Under the pieces are notes generated by a model that worked only from the letters and a program-made list of their open reading frames with translations, had not been told where the DNA came from and did no database searches. This document shows, in pieces, positions 47,274-56,925 of a stretch of 64,000 bases of DNA; position 1 is the first letter of the stretch; every line of letters starts with the position of its first letter. The translations under genes were made by a program, and so were the position numbers. The DNA is from Agathobaculum butyriciproducens (lineage in GTDB: Bacteria; Bacillota; Clostridia; Oscillospirales; Butyricicoccaceae): NCBI GenBank assembly GCA_003096535.1, contig QEKJ01000007.1, positions 48,786 through 112,785 of the forward strand, written 5' to 3'.

Positions 47274-48506
47274 TTAGCGGCCGAAGTAGCTGAAGTGCAT
47301 GTAGTCGCGCTTGCTGTGCCAGCCGTTGCCGCCCCAGGTGAAGCCGTACTTGGTGAAGGCATTGTAAACATCGCCGCCCTCGGGGATGGAGTACGGATCA
47401 ATATACGGCGTCCAGTGGGTGCCGCAGGTCGGAGACAGAGAACCGTCCGAGTTGATGGTAGCTTCCATGTTCTCGTCCGGGTTGATATCAACTGCGGTGC
47501 CCTGCGAGTGCTCGCCGGTACGCCACGAGTAGCAGCCTACATCATAGATCGGGAACTTCTCGGAACCGTTGAAGATCTCCTCAAAGATGGCCTGATAGAT
47601 GGAAGCCAGCGAAGCGTTTACCTGCAGGTAAGCCTTGGAGGCCACCTTGGTGCCGTCGGACTGCAGATGCCATACCGGAACCACGATCTCTACCATGTGA
47701 GCCTCAGCCTCAGCTGCGGACTGGTACTTGCCGTTGCCTGCGCCGTAAACATAGGTCATCTTCTCAGCCTCGGTCTGCGGCAGACCGGCGATGGTGGTTG
47801 CGGCAGAGGCGGAAGAACCAGCGGTGGTCGGCAGGTTAGCGGAGCCGTCAACCGCTGCAATCGGCGTCTTATCCGGCTTGAAGGCGGTGCAGAAGCGGTT
47901 TGCCATGATCAGCGCCTGCTCACGGGTGGTGGTGCCGGACGGGGCCAGAATGGTGGTGTCCGTGCTGGTATCGGTGATGCCGTTGATGACCGAATGATCG
48001 ACCATGGTAACGACCGGCTGCATTGCGTAATCGCTGATCATGCTTACATCGGGGTAATCCTCGATGCAGGCATCACCGGCGATCTCAGTTGCTTCGATAT
48101 CGGCAGCGGCGAGGATGTTGTCGAGCATGGTGCACATTTCCTCGCGGCTGATCTTGGCATCCGGATCAAAGTTGCCGTTGGTGCGGCCTTTTACAATGCC
48201 GAGCAGGTAAGCTGCGGTGACATTGGGGTCTGAGCAGTCCTCGAACGGCTTTTTGCCCGAAACATAGACAGCCTTGCCGCTGACAGCCTTGTAGGCGTTC
48301 AGCGCAACGGCACAGAACTCTGCGCGGGTGATAGAGCCGGAAGCGGCACTGTTGGACAGGGACGAAGGTGCCAGACCGGCATTCTGCGCAGCGGCAACGC
48401 CTTCCTGCGCCCAGTTGGACACATCGGATAATGCTCCCGCGCTCGGCATGAGCATTGCGGCAGTCAGCGCAAGCATACCGGCACGGCGAGCGATAGGATG
48501 AGACAT
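47274..48506 (-). CDS. Exported SLH-domain protein with M15-type carboxypeptidase domain
   Basis: 410 residues. Signal peptide (MSHPIARRAGMLALTAAMLMPSAGA), three SLH repeats (about 28-205; ITRAEFCAVALN, ISREEMCTMLDN, TTREQALIMANRF) for wall anchoring, a Ser/Thr/Ala linker, and a C-terminal M15/VanY-like domain from about 285. Its zinc motif is GEHSQGTAVDINP (SxHxxGxAxD) and the final DYMHFSYFG supplies the other metal His; the Asp in the first motif is present. Predicted D-alanyl-D-alanine carboxypeptidase trimming peptidoglycan stems. The ribosome binding site is aggagga. Single gene. Confidence 0.88.
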   Translation of the reverse strand: MSHPIARRAGMLALTAAMLMPSAGALSDVSNWAQEGVAAAQNAGLAPSSLSNSAASGSITRAEFCAVALNAYKAVSGKAVYVSGKKPFEDCSDPNVTAAYLLGIVKGRTNGNFDPDAKISREEMCTMLDNILAAADIEATEIAGDACIEDYPDVSMISDYAMQPVVTMVDHSVINGITDTSTDTTILAPSGTTTREQALIMANRFCTAFKPDKTPIAAVDGSANLPTTAGSSASAATTIAGLPQTEAEKMTYVYGAGNGKYQSAAEAEAHMVEIVVPVWHLQSDGTKVASKAYLQVNASLASIYQAIFEEIFNGSEKFPIYDVGCYSWRTGEHSQGTAVDINPDENMEATINSDGSLSPTCGTHWTPYIDPYSIPEGGDVYNAFTKYGFTWGGNGWHSKRDYMHFSYFGR

Positions 48507-48637
48507 TGAATTTTCCTCCTGACTGGTTGTTGGTTTGCCGATAAAACAAACCAGTATGTCAATAAATGGTCGAATTTAGGTGAAATTACAGTAATTGTAA
48601 ATTTATACACATAGTCCACAGACTTTTCCACAAGCTG

Positions 48638-50161
48638 TCAAGAACCCGCGGCTCTGTCGAGTGAACGGTACTGCAGAGCCTCGGCGAGATGCTCAGCCTC
48701 GATGACACTGCTGTCTGCCAGATCGGCGATCGTGCGGGCAACACGCAGTACGCGGTCATGCGCACGGGCGGTCAGCCCCAGTCGCTGAAATGCGGCCGCA
48801 AACATACGAGACGCATCCGCACTCAGCGGGCAGTGCTCGGCAAGCTGCGGCGGCGGAATGGCGGCATTGCATACGTCGGCGCCCTGCCGGGCATACTGCC
48901 GCTCGCGCGCGGCGAGCACACGGGCACGAATGTCGGCGGAGTGTTCCTCACTGGCCTGACCTCGTGCGGCAAGCGCGGCGTATTCAACCGGCTGCACAGC
49001 AACCTGCAGGTCGATTCGGTCGAGCAGCGGACCGGACAGACGGTGCAGATACTGCTGAACGGCAGCCTTGGTGCAGGTGCAGCGTTCCGTGCCGTACCAG
49101 CCGCATTTGCAGGGATTCATCGCGGCAATGAGCTGAAACCGTGCCGGATACGTCACCTGACCGGCGACACGCGAGATGGTAACTCTGCCGTCCTCAAGCG
49201 GCTGGCGCAGGGTTTCGAGCACATCGCGGCGGAATTCCGGAAATTCATCCAGAAACAGCACACCGCGGTGCGCGAGCGTGATCTCGCCGGGGACGGGCAG
49301 CCGCCCTGCGGCCCCCGAACCGCCAGCCATCGCGTTAGCCGAGGAATTATGGTGCGGTGCACGGAACGGCCGTTCGGCACGTTCGACCGCCTCCTGTCCT
49401 CTGCCGATGGCGGACCAGACACGGATAACCTCCAGCCGTTCGCTGTCAGACAGCGGCGGCAGGATGGTGGAAAAGCGCTTTGCAGCCATGCTCTTGCCCG
49501 AACCGGGCGGTCCGGAAAGAAGCACGTTGTGTCCGCCTGCAGCCGCGATCTCGAGCGCGCGTTTGACCGCGTGCTGACCGAGCACATGCGCAAAATCCAG
49601 CGCATCGTCCTGCGGTTCGGGCCTGGGCGGAGGAGCACACGGCGTGAGCGGCTTTCTGCCGTTCAAATGTCCGAGCAGCTCATTTAATGTACGGATCGGA
49701 AACACCGTCACACCGGAAGCATAGGATGCTTCAGCGGCATTCATCGCGGGAACGAACACGGTTTTGAAACCGGCATCACGCGCGGCAAGCGCCATGGAAA
49801 GCGCACCGCAGACAGGCCGCAGCTCTCCGGTGAGGGAAAGCTCGCCGAAGAAGAGAGCGTTGTCGGGCGGTGCATCAATCTCGCCCGCTGCCGCCAGAAT
49901 GGAAAGCAGAATGGGCAGATCGTATGCTGTTCCTGCCTTTTTTGTGTCGGCAGGTGCGAGGTTGACGGTCAGTCGGGACACGGGCCAGTCAAAGGCGCAG
50001 GCCTTTGCGGCGGCACGGACGCGCTCTCCGGCTTCGGATACCGCGCCGGTCGGCAGACCGACGACATCCAGCCGGGGAAGACCGCCGGAGAGGAAGCACT
50101 CGACGGTGACAATGTAGCCGTCAATGCCGCTCAGTCCTGCGGAGAATACGCGAGATACCAT
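48638..50161 (-). CDS. YifB/ComM-family Mg-chelatase-like AAA+ ATPase
   Basis: 507 residues. N-terminal Lon-protease-like fold (TVECFLSGGLPRLDVVGLPTGAVSEAGERVRAA), AAA+ core with Walker A LLSGPPGSGKSMAAKRF near 213 and Walker B GVLFLDEFPEF near 295, and a C-terminal domain (LTARAHDRVLRVARTIADL). ComM homologues are branch-migration helicases that act in natural transformation in some bacteria; in others the role is unknown. A comF-like gene lies 26 kb away. Start 50161 with cggaggg upstream. Confidence 0.9.
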   Translation of the reverse strand: MVSRVFSAGLSGIDGYIVTVECFLSGGLPRLDVVGLPTGAVSEAGERVRAAAKACAFDWPVSRLTVNLAPADTKKAGTAYDLPILLSILAAAGEIDAPPDNALFFGELSLTGELRPVCGALSMALAARDAGFKTVFVPAMNAAEASYASGVTVFPIRTLNELLGHLNGRKPLTPCAPPPRPEPQDDALDFAHVLGQHAVKRALEIAAAGGHNVLLSGPPGSGKSMAAKRFSTILPPLSDSERLEVIRVWSAIGRGQEAVERAERPFRAPHHNSSANAMAGGSGAAGRLPVPGEITLAHRGVLFLDEFPEFRRDVLETLRQPLEDGRVTISRVAGQVTYPARFQLIAAMNPCKCGWYGTERCTCTKAAVQQYLHRLSGPLLDRIDLQVAVQPVEYAALAARGQASEEHSADIRARVLAARERQYARQGADVCNAAIPPPQLAEHCPLSADASRMFAAAFQRLGLTARAHDRVLRVARTIADLADSSVIEAEHLAEALQYRSLDRAAGS

Positions 50162-50210
50162 GCCGATCCCTCCGATACTTATGGCATAACCATATAACTA
50201 TACATCTAAT

Positions 50211-50239
50211 ACTATACTATGTGTCATCAGATTACGCAA
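50211..50239 (-). promoter_or_regulatory. Promoter of the YifB/ComM-like gene
   Basis: Minus strand TTGCGT (50239-50234), 17 bases, TATAGT (50216-50211). Confidence 0.55.
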
Positions 50240-50353
50240 TAAAAAACACGGAAAAAACACAGAAACTCCATGATAAAAAGTTTGCACGCGTTTCATAATA
50301 CGAAACGGCTTATCAAAATTTGAAAAATAGTGCGGAAAATAGTACATTTACTG

Positions 50354-50382
50354 TTTACAACTTTGTGCGTGAGTGCTACAAT
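50354..50382 (+). promoter_or_regulatory. Promoter of nifJ
   Basis: TTTACA (50354-50359), 17 bases, TACAAT (50377-50382), about 95 bases upstream of nifJ. The rest of 50240-50479 shows no RNA motif I recognise. Confidence 0.65.
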
Positions 50383-50479
50383 GAAGGGGCAGGTAAGGCT
50401 TAGTTTAGGTTAAAATACACCAAAACGAGGGCTTTTAATTCCGATTGAGAATTATAATTTTTTATAGGAGGACATCAAC

Positions 50480-53400
50480 ATGGCAAGAAAGATGAAGTCC
50501 ATGGACGGCAACACTGCGGCCGCGCACGTATCGTACGCGTTTACCGAAGTTGCGGGTATCTATCCGATCACCCCGTCCAGCCCCATGGCAGACAGCGTTG
50601 ACCAGTGGGCTGCCGCAGGTCAGAAGAACATTTTCGGTACTACCGTTAAGGTAATCGAAATGCAGTCCGAGGCAGGTGCGGCGGGTACCGTACACGGCTC
50701 TCTGGCAGCAGGTGCGCTCACTACCACCTACACTGCTTCTCAGGGTCTTCTGCTGATGATCCCGAATATGTACAAGATCGCAGGCGAGCTGCTTCCGTGT
50801 GTATTCCACGTTTCCGCTCGTACCGTTGCATCTCATGCACTGAACATCTTCGGTGACCATTCCGACGTTATGGCTTGCCGCCAGACCGGTTTCGCTATGC
50901 TGGCTGAGACCAACCCGCAGGAGGTCATGGACCTTTCTGCAGTAGCACATCTGGCTACCATCAAGTCCCGTGTTCCGTTCATCAACTTCTTCGACGGCTT
51001 CCGTACCTCCCACGAGATCCAGAAGATCCAGGTTTGGGATTACGAGGATCTGAAGGAAATGTGCGACATGGATGCTGTTGAAGCATTCCGCAAGCGCGCA
51101 CTGAACCCGGAGCACGCTATGATGCGCGGCTCTCACGAGAACGGCGACGTATTCTTCCAGCACCGCGAGGCTGCCAACAAGTACTACGAAGCTGTTCCGG
51201 GCATCGTTGAGGAGTACATGGGCAAGGTAAATGCCAAGCTCGGCACCAACTACCAGCTGTTCAACTACTACGGCGCTGCTGACGCTGACCGCGTTATCAT
51301 CGCTATGGGCTCCATCTGCGACGTTGCAGAGGAAGTTATCGATTACCTGAACGCACACGGCGAGAAGGTCGGCCTGGTTAAGGTTCGTCTGTACCGTCCG
51401 TTCCGTGCTGACAAGCTGATCGCAGCTATCCCGGAGACCGCTAAGAAGATCGCAGTCCTCGACCGTACCAAGGAGCCGGGCTCCCAGGGCGAGCCGCTTT
51501 ACATGGACGTTGTTACCGCTCTGGCTGATGCAGGCATCACCGATAAGGTAGTAACCGGCGGCCGTTACGGTCTGGGTTCCAAGGATACGCCCCCGTCCTC
51601 CGTATTCGCTGTATACGAGGAGCTGGCTAAGGCAGAGCCGAAGAAGATGTTCACCCTGGGCATCAACGACGACGTTACCTACCTCTCCCTCGAGGAGAAG
51701 CCGGCACCGAACACCGCAGCAGAAGGCACGACCGAGTGCAAGTTCTGGGGTCTCGGCGGCGATGGTACCGTTGGTGCGAACAAGAACTCCATCAAGATCA
51801 TCGGCGACCACACCGACAAGTTCGTACAGGCTTACTTCCAGTACGACTCCAAGAAGACCGGCGGCGTAACCGTTTCGCATCTGCGTTTTGGCGACAAGCC
51901 GATCCGTTCTCCTTACTACATCAACAAGGCTGACTTCGTAGCATGCCACAACCCGTCCTACATCACCAAGCACTTCCCGATCGTGCGTGACGTTAAGCCG
52001 GGCGGCGTATTCCTCATCAACTGCCAGTGGTCTCCGGAAGAGCTGAGCAAGCATCTGGCAGCTTCCGAGAAGCGCTACATTGCTAAGAACAACGTTCAGC
52101 TTTACACCATCAACGCAATCGACCTCGCTATCGAGATCGGCATGGGCAAGCGCACCAACACCATTCTGCAGTCTGCATTCTTCGCACTGGCTAAGGTAAT
52201 GCCGAGCGAGCAGGCTATCCAGTTCATGAAGGACGCTGCTACCAAGTCCTACCTGAAGAAGGGCCAGGACATCGTTGATATGAACCACAAGGCTATCGAC
52301 ATCGGCGCTACCGCATACCAGAAGATCGACGTACCGGCTGACTGGGCTGACGCACAGGACGAGGTTGATACCCGCGATCTGCAGGGCCGTCCGGAAGTTG
52401 TCAAGATGGTCAAGGACGTTATGGAGCCGATCGGCCGCATGGACGGCGACTCCCTGCCGGTATCCGCATTCGCAGGCGAGCATGTTGACGGCTCCTTCGA
52501 GCACGGCGCAGCTGCTTACGAGAAGCGCGGCGTAGCAGTTACCGTTCCGCAGTGGAACGAGGCTACCTGTGTTCAGTGTAACCAGTGTGCTTACGTCTGC
52601 CCGCACGCTACCATTCGTCCGTTTGCACTGACCGAAGAAGAGGCTGCTGCTGCACCGGCTTCCACCAAGCTGGTTGACATCAAGGCAGGCAAGGGCAAGG
52701 GCGTTTACAAGTACACCATGGCTGTATCTCCGCTGGACTGCATGGGCTGCGGCGTATGTATCGGCGTCTGCCCGACCAAGTCCCTCAAGATGGTACCGCA
52801 GGCAGAGGAAGCTGCTCAGCAGGATGCATTCGATTACTGCGTAGCAAAGGTTTCCGAGAAGGCCGACATGATCTCCACGAACTCCGTAAAGGATTCGCAG
52901 TTCAAGAAGCCGCTGCTTGAGTTCTCCGGTTCCTGCGCAGGCTGTGCAGAGACCTCTTACGCCCGCCTGATCACTCAGGTTTGCGGCGACCGTATGTACA
53001 TCTCCAACGCTACTGGCTGTTCGTCCATTTGGGGCGGCCCGGCTGCTACCTCGCCGTACACCGTTGATGCAAACGGCCACGGTCCGGCATGGGCTAACTC
53101 CCTGTTCGAGGATAACGCAGAGCACGGCCTTGGCATGTACTATGGTCAGGAAGCTCTCCGTGAGCGCCTGATCTCCAAGCTGGAAGTTATGGCTGGCTCT
53201 GAGAACGCTACCGACAGCTTCAAGAACGCTGTTAACAGCTTCATGGATACCAAGGACAACGGCGCTGCTAACGCTGAGCCGGCAAAGGCACTGGTTGCAG
53301 AGCTCGAAAAGGGCGCAGCAGCAGGCTGCCCGGACTGCAAGGATGTTCTGGCTCACAAGGAATACCTCGCTAAGAAGTCCGTTTGGATCTTCGGCGGCGA

Positions 53401-54040
53401 CGGCTGGGCATACGATATCGGCTTCGGCGGTCTGGATCACGTTCTGGCATCCGGCAAGGACGTAAACGTTATGGTATTCGATACCGAGGTTTACTCCAAC
53501 ACCGGCGGACAGGCTTCCAAGGCTACCAACATCGGCGCTGTTGCACAGTTCGCAGCTTCCGGTAAGACCACCAAGAAGAAGAGCCTTGCTGAGATCGCTA
53601 TGAGCTACGGCTACGTTTACGTTGCACAGGTAGCTATGGGCGCTAACCCGGCTCAGACCCTGAAGGCCATCGCTGAGGCTGAGGCTTATCCGGGCCCGTC
53701 GCTGGTAATCGGCTATGCTCCGTGTGAGATGCACTCCATCAAGGGCGGCATGACCAACTGCCAGGCTGAGATGAAGAAGGCTGTTGACTGCGGTTACTGG
53801 AACCTGTTCCGCTTCAACCCGCAGCTGGCTGACGAGGGCAAGAACCCGTTCATTCTGGAGTCCAAGGAGCCCAAGACCGAGGATTACCGCAAGTTCATGA
53901 TGGGCGAGGCTCGTTACTCTGCACTGACCCGTTCGTTCCCGGATCGTGCAGAGGGCCTGTTCGAGCGTTCCGAGGTAGAGTCTACCAAGCGTTACGCTCA
54001 CCTGAAGCGCCTGCAGGATCTGTACGCTCCCGAGGCGTAA
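50480..54040 (+). CDS. nifJ: Pyruvate:ferredoxin (flavodoxin) oxidoreductase
   Basis: Oxidises pyruvate to acetyl-CoA and CO2, passing electrons to ferredoxin; central to clostridial fermentation. 1186 residues, single-chain form. N-terminal pyrimidine-binding domain (YPITPSSPMADSVDQWA), CoA-binding domain II, domain III (KFWGLGGDGTVGANKNSIK), 4Fe-4S pair CNQCAYVCP near 695 and CMGCGVCIGVCP near 755, another cluster Cys set (CAGCAETSYARL near 823), and the TPP domain GDGWAYDIGFGGLDHV near 975 with SNTGGQ. Its choice of GCT/CTC/GTT codons differs from neighbours and suggests very high expression. aggagg precedes ATG 50480. Transcribed alone. Confidence 0.97.
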   Translation: MARKMKSMDGNTAAAHVSYAFTEVAGIYPITPSSPMADSVDQWAAAGQKNIFGTTVKVIEMQSEAGAAGTVHGSLAAGALTTTYTASQGLLLMIPNMYKIAGELLPCVFHVSARTVASHALNIFGDHSDVMACRQTGFAMLAETNPQEVMDLSAVAHLATIKSRVPFINFFDGFRTSHEIQKIQVWDYEDLKEMCDMDAVEAFRKRALNPEHAMMRGSHENGDVFFQHREAANKYYEAVPGIVEEYMGKVNAKLGTNYQLFNYYGAADADRVIIAMGSICDVAEEVIDYLNAHGEKVGLVKVRLYRPFRADKLIAAIPETAKKIAVLDRTKEPGSQGEPLYMDVVTALADAGITDKVVTGGRYGLGSKDTPPSSVFAVYEELAKAEPKKMFTLGINDDVTYLSLEEKPAPNTAAEGTTECKFWGLGGDGTVGANKNSIKIIGDHTDKFVQAYFQYDSKKTGGVTVSHLRFGDKPIRSPYYINKADFVACHNPSYITKHFPIVRDVKPGGVFLINCQWSPEELSKHLAASEKRYIAKNNVQLYTINAIDLAIEIGMGKRTNTILQSAFFALAKVMPSEQAIQFMKDAATKSYLKKGQDIVDMNHKAIDIGATAYQKIDVPADWADAQDEVDTRDLQGRPEVVKMVKDVMEPIGRMDGDSLPVSAFAGEHVDGSFEHGAAAYEKRGVAVTVPQWNEATCVQCNQCAYVCPHATIRPFALTEEEAAAAPASTKLVDIKAGKGKGVYKYTMAVSPLDCMGCGVCIGVCPTKSLKMVPQAEEAAQQDAFDYCVAKVSEKADMISTNSVKDSQFKKPLLEFSGSCAGCAETSYARLITQVCGDRMYISNATGCSSIWGGPAATSPYTVDANGHGPAWANSLFEDNAEHGLGMYYGQEALRERLISKLEVMAGSENATDSFKNAVNSFMDTKDNGAANAEPAKALVAELEKGAAAGCPDCKDVLAHKEYLAKKSVWIFGGDGWAYDIGFGGLDHVLASGKDVNVMVFDTEVYSNTGGQASKATNIGAVAQFAASGKTTKKKSLAEIAMSYGYVYVAQVAMGANPAQTLKAIAEAEAYPGPSLVIGYAPCEMHSIKGGMTNCQAEMKKAVDCGYWNLFRFNPQLADEGKNPFILESKEPKTEDYRKFMMGEARYSALTRSFPDRAEGLFERSEVESTKRYAHLKRLQDLYAPEA

Positions 54041-54073
54041 GATCGCGCAAAACGCTTGCTGAAATAGCATAAT

Positions 54074-54109
54074 AAATCCCGCAGAGGTTTTCTCTGCGGG
54101 ATTTTTTTG
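54074..54109 (+). terminator. Terminator after nifJ
   Basis: AAATCCCGCAGAG / CTCTGCGGGATTT stem with GTTTT loop and T7 tail. Confidence 0.92.
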
Positions 54110-54159
54110 CGTTTATTTCGTAACATACGCGAATTGTATCCGATGTTAGACTTTACCAT

Positions 54160-54310
54160 AGGGTGCGGCAAGGTGAATTGCCCGTCAGGGCAAGAGAAGG
54201 TGCCCTGGGGTGCGACCTCGGCGCACCGCCGGTAAATTCAGCTGCACACGCGCAATCGCAGGGGAGCACACTGTGCTCCCGCACCGTCGCCAACCGGGCG
54301 CAGACAAACG
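54160..54310. repeat. Structured dispersed repeat, partial copy 4
   Basis: Shares caaggtgaattgcccgt, ggcaagagaaggtgccctgg and cgcaggggagcacactgtgc with copies 2 and 3 but in another order and without the first hairpin. Gap 54110-54436 is otherwise empty. Confidence 0.6.
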
Positions 54311-54436
54311 ATTTTGCCGCTGCATGATACATTTCTGTTTCAAAATACAAAGAGATATATCCTTCCGGAAAAATTTATGCTATACTGAAACCAGATAAGA
54401 CAGGCAGGACAATCGGATAGAGAAAGGCGGATGTTT

Positions 54437-55231
54437 ATGAACAAAGATCTGCTCAAACGTGTGGGAATGTTGACGGCGGCAACTGCCGTCTGTACAGCTG
54501 GGGTTTTCGGGGCGCTGGCGGTGAATGGCTTGCGCTACATGAGGCCAACGACAGATAACTGGTGGCTGCTGCCGTGGGTCGCACCGGCGGCAAGAATCGA
54601 ACAGTCCGTTATGGACTTCGGTGAGGGCGACCCGACCTACACTGTCACCGGATACGATGCACAGAACCGTGAGATTTGGTCGAGTACGACGTTCGGCAAG
54701 CTGGCATCGGTCGGCAGCAGCCGTGATGTGTACATCGGCAATACATCGGCGCGGTATTTCTTCGGTCAGGGCGGAAAAGCGGACTCGGTTTGCCAGTATG
54801 ATGAACAGGGACGGCTTATCCGTATGGAAACCGACTATGGCGGCATATCGACGTATTACTACCGCGGCGATGCGACTGAAACGTATCTGGAGGAAACGCA
54901 CAACGCGCAGGGCGCGTTGACCGGCCGCAAGATCACCGAAACCGACCCGCAAACAGGCAGTACCGTCACCAATATGGACATATACGAAGACGATGGTACC
55001 TATCTTGCCTCGCAGTACTGCATACTGGATTCGCATGGCAACATCGTAAAGCAAGTGCATGTCAGCGCGGGCGGACAGATGAGAACCTGTGACTATCAGT
55101 GGACGTATGACGATGCCGCGCGCACGGCCACCTGTGTGGACGAGGCGGAGGGCACGACCGAGAAATACTGGTATGACGAACAGGGACGCTGGATAAAAAA
55201 TAGTAGAATTTTTCTCTCTGCCGCAAGATGA
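54437..55231 (+). CDS. Membrane-anchored protein with RHS/YD-like repeats, 3' end probably replaced
   Basis: 264 residues; ATG 54437 is favoured over 54431 because aaaggcgg then lies 6 bases away. One N-terminal hydrophobic segment (about 11-35) suggests a membrane anchor or uncleaved signal. Several short YD-type units follow: QYDEQGRLIRME, WTYDDAARTATC, YWYDEQGRWIK. The last unit breaks off and the final residues (NSRIFLSAAR) come from A/T-rich DNA at 55192-55231, at the edge of the conjugative element. I infer that the true C-terminus was cut by integration. Function unknown. Confidence 0.65.
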   Translation: MNKDLLKRVGMLTAATAVCTAGVFGALAVNGLRYMRPTTDNWWLLPWVAPAARIEQSVMDFGEGDPTYTVTGYDAQNREIWSSTTFGKLASVGSSRDVYIGNTSARYFFGQGGKADSVCQYDEQGRLIRMETDYGGISTYYYRGDATETYLEETHNAQGALTGRKITETDPQTGSTVTNMDIYEDDGTYLASQYCILDSHGNIVKQVHVSAGGQMRTCDYQWTYDDAARTATCVDEAEGTTEKYWYDEQGRWIKNSRIFLSAAR

Positions 55232-55255
55232 TTTTAGGTCGGTTGAGGGATTAGA

Positions 55256-55312
55256 AAACGCCGGAAACCCGCATAAACTCTATGTTTTTGCGCGTTCTCG
55301 GCGTTTCTTTTA
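55256..55312 (+). terminator. Possible terminator hairpin near element edge
   Basis: AAACGCCG (55256-55263) and CGGCGTTT (55299-55306) with a 35-base spacer, followed by CTTTT. Confidence 0.4.
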
Positions 55313-55340
55313 TCGCCTGTGTTAGTGGTGCTTTTTCGGT

Positions 55341-55362
55341 AAATGGTGCCCAAATGGTGCCC
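55341..55362. repeat. Direct repeat AAATGGTGCCC x2
   Basis: Two perfect adjacent 11-base units (55341-55351, 55352-55362) followed by a partial third (AAAT). Position near the element end suggests a recombinase or accessory binding site; this is inference. Confidence 0.5.
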
Positions 55363-55416
55363 AAATCCCACGCGGGGCTATAAAACGATATAAGAAGCGG
55401 TAAAGAGATACAGCGG

Positions 55417-55680
55417 TTAAAGCTCTAAATCGCTGCTCTTTTTCTTTGCCGCGCTCTTTGCTTTCTTCGGCTCGGCTTTCTCTGCCTTTGCCGGGTCTGC
55501 CTGTTTGACCGCCCCATGATAAGCGTCTAAGACTTCTTTTTTGCGTTCAAGCCGCACGTCCACATAACGGGCGGTAACAGCTTCAAAGTTCATAGACAGC
55601 CCAAGCGATACGCCGATACCCGCAAGTGTATGTCCTAACACTTCGCCTACGGTGTAGAAGTCGCCTGTCAGTTGGTGCAT
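55417..55680 (-). pseudogene. Tyrosine recombinase, C-terminal fragment
   Basis: 87 residues. TVGEVLGHTLAGIG holds the second conserved His of tyrosine recombinases (LGH) and VTARYVDVRLERKKEVLDAYH places a Tyr where the nucleophile is expected. The N-terminal and catalytic Arg-containing parts are absent; upstream sequence to 55959 has no matching frame. A Lys/Ala/Glu-rich tail ends the frame. Probably a remnant left by an older integration or rearrangement rather than the active integrase of this element. Confidence 0.55.
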
Positions 55681-55887
55681 ATTTGTAGCTGCTGTATGCC
55701 CTTACGGTATAATTACGACAAACCGGAAAAGCCCCGTATATCAAGGGTTTTCGGTTATCTGGCAAGGTTTTTCATCCTTTTCCAAACCGAAAAATCGAGC
55801 CGCGAAGTAGTTATTTCGTAGGGGGTGTTATAGTAACGACAAAAATAAAATACCGTTTGGGCGGGCTGTCAGCCCGTCCAAAAAATC

Positions 55888-55925
55888 AGGACATTTCCTC
55901 TGCAAAGAAGAAATGTCCTTTTTTT
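55888..55925 (+). terminator. Terminator upstream of ParB-like gene
   Basis: AGGACATTTC / GAAATGTCCT stem with T7 tail at 55919-55925; next to it a GGGCGGGCTGTCAGCCCGTCC hairpin (about 55858-55879 region). Confidence 0.8.
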
Positions 55926-55959
55926 GTACCCAAAATCAGATGCCGACAGGAGGAACACA

Positions 55960-56874
55960 ATGCCTGAAAAAACCGTGCAGAAGGAACCGGGCAAAAAGCC
56001 CGTGCCATCCAAAAAGCCGAAACCGCAGCAGGAAGTAGTTGTTCAGATTTCGCTCTCTGAGCTGCATCCGTTCCCGGATCACCCCTTTCAGGTGCGAGAG
56101 GATGCGTCCATGCAGGAAACCGCCGAAAGCGTCAAGGAATACGGCGTCCTCGTCCCCGCGCTGGCACGGCCACGGGAGGACGGCGGTTATGAGCTGATTG
56201 CAGGCCACCGCCGCAAACACGCCTGCGAGCTGGCTGGGCTGGCCACCATGCCAGTCATTGTCCGCGACATTGACCGGGACGCTGCCACCATCATCATGGT
56301 GGACAGCAACCTCCAGCGAGAGAACATTCTCCCCTCCGAACGCGCCAAAGCCTACAAGATGAAGATGGAGGCCATCAAGCGGCAGGGCGCACGGACGGAT
56401 CTGACTTCGCCGAAAATTTCGGCGAAGTTCCGCAGCGATGATGAAGTTGGTCAGGATGCCGGGGTGAGCGGAGATACCATCCGCAACTACATCGCCTTGA
56501 CGCAGTTAGTCCCGGAGCTTCAGCAGATGGTGGACGAGAAGAAAATCGCCCTCAGTCCCGCCTATCAGCTTGCGGCGCTGACACCCAAGGAACAAGGGCT
56601 GCTTCTGGAAACCATCGACAGCGAACAGGCCACCCCCTCGCTCTCGCAGGCGCAGCGGATGAAAAAGCTCAGTCAGAGCGGTGAGCTGAACGAGGACACC
56701 ATGCTCTCCATTATGATGGAGCAGAAGAAACCGGAGAAGAACGACATCACCCTTTCCGGTGAAAAGCTCCGCAAATATTTCCCACGTTCCTATACCCCAT
56801 TTCAGATTGAGAACACCATCTTCAAATTACTGGACGCATGGCAGAAAAAGCGCCAGCGCGATCAGAGCCGATGA
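55960..56874 (+). CDS. ParB/RepB/Spo0J-family protein
   Basis: 304 residues. Lys/Pro-rich N-terminus (about 1-30), then ParB N domain: LHPFPDHPFQVRED, EYGVLVPALARP, YELIAGHRRKHACELAG (the CTP-binding GHRR box) and NLQRENILPSERAKAYKM. A central helix-turn-helix follows (VGQDAGVSGDTIRNYIALTQLVPEL), and a C-terminal region. ATG 55960 with ggaggaacaca upstream. First gene of the element's leading operon. No ParA is adjacent, as usual for these elements; it may help maintain or regulate the excised form. Confidence 0.9.
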   Translation: MPEKTVQKEPGKKPVPSKKPKPQQEVVVQISLSELHPFPDHPFQVREDASMQETAESVKEYGVLVPALARPREDGGYELIAGHRRKHACELAGLATMPVIVRDIDRDAATIIMVDSNLQRENILPSERAKAYKMKMEAIKRQGARTDLTSPKISAKFRSDDEVGQDAGVSGDTIRNYIALTQLVPELQQMVDEKKIALSPAYQLAALTPKEQGLLLETIDSEQATPSLSQAQRMKKLSQSGELNEDTMLSIMMEQKKPEKNDITLSGEKLRKYFPRSYTPFQIENTIFKLLDAWQKKRQRDQSR

Positions 56875-56925
56875 GCGGACAAGCAGTTTGTTTGTCCGCT
56901 ATTTTCATGCCAAAAGGAGGACGCC

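Noticed and set aside
50462..54070. Very long open frame (about 1200 codons) on the minus strand
   Set aside because: It is antisense to nifJ, whose domains and motifs are unmistakable; the frame is a by-product of codon bias.
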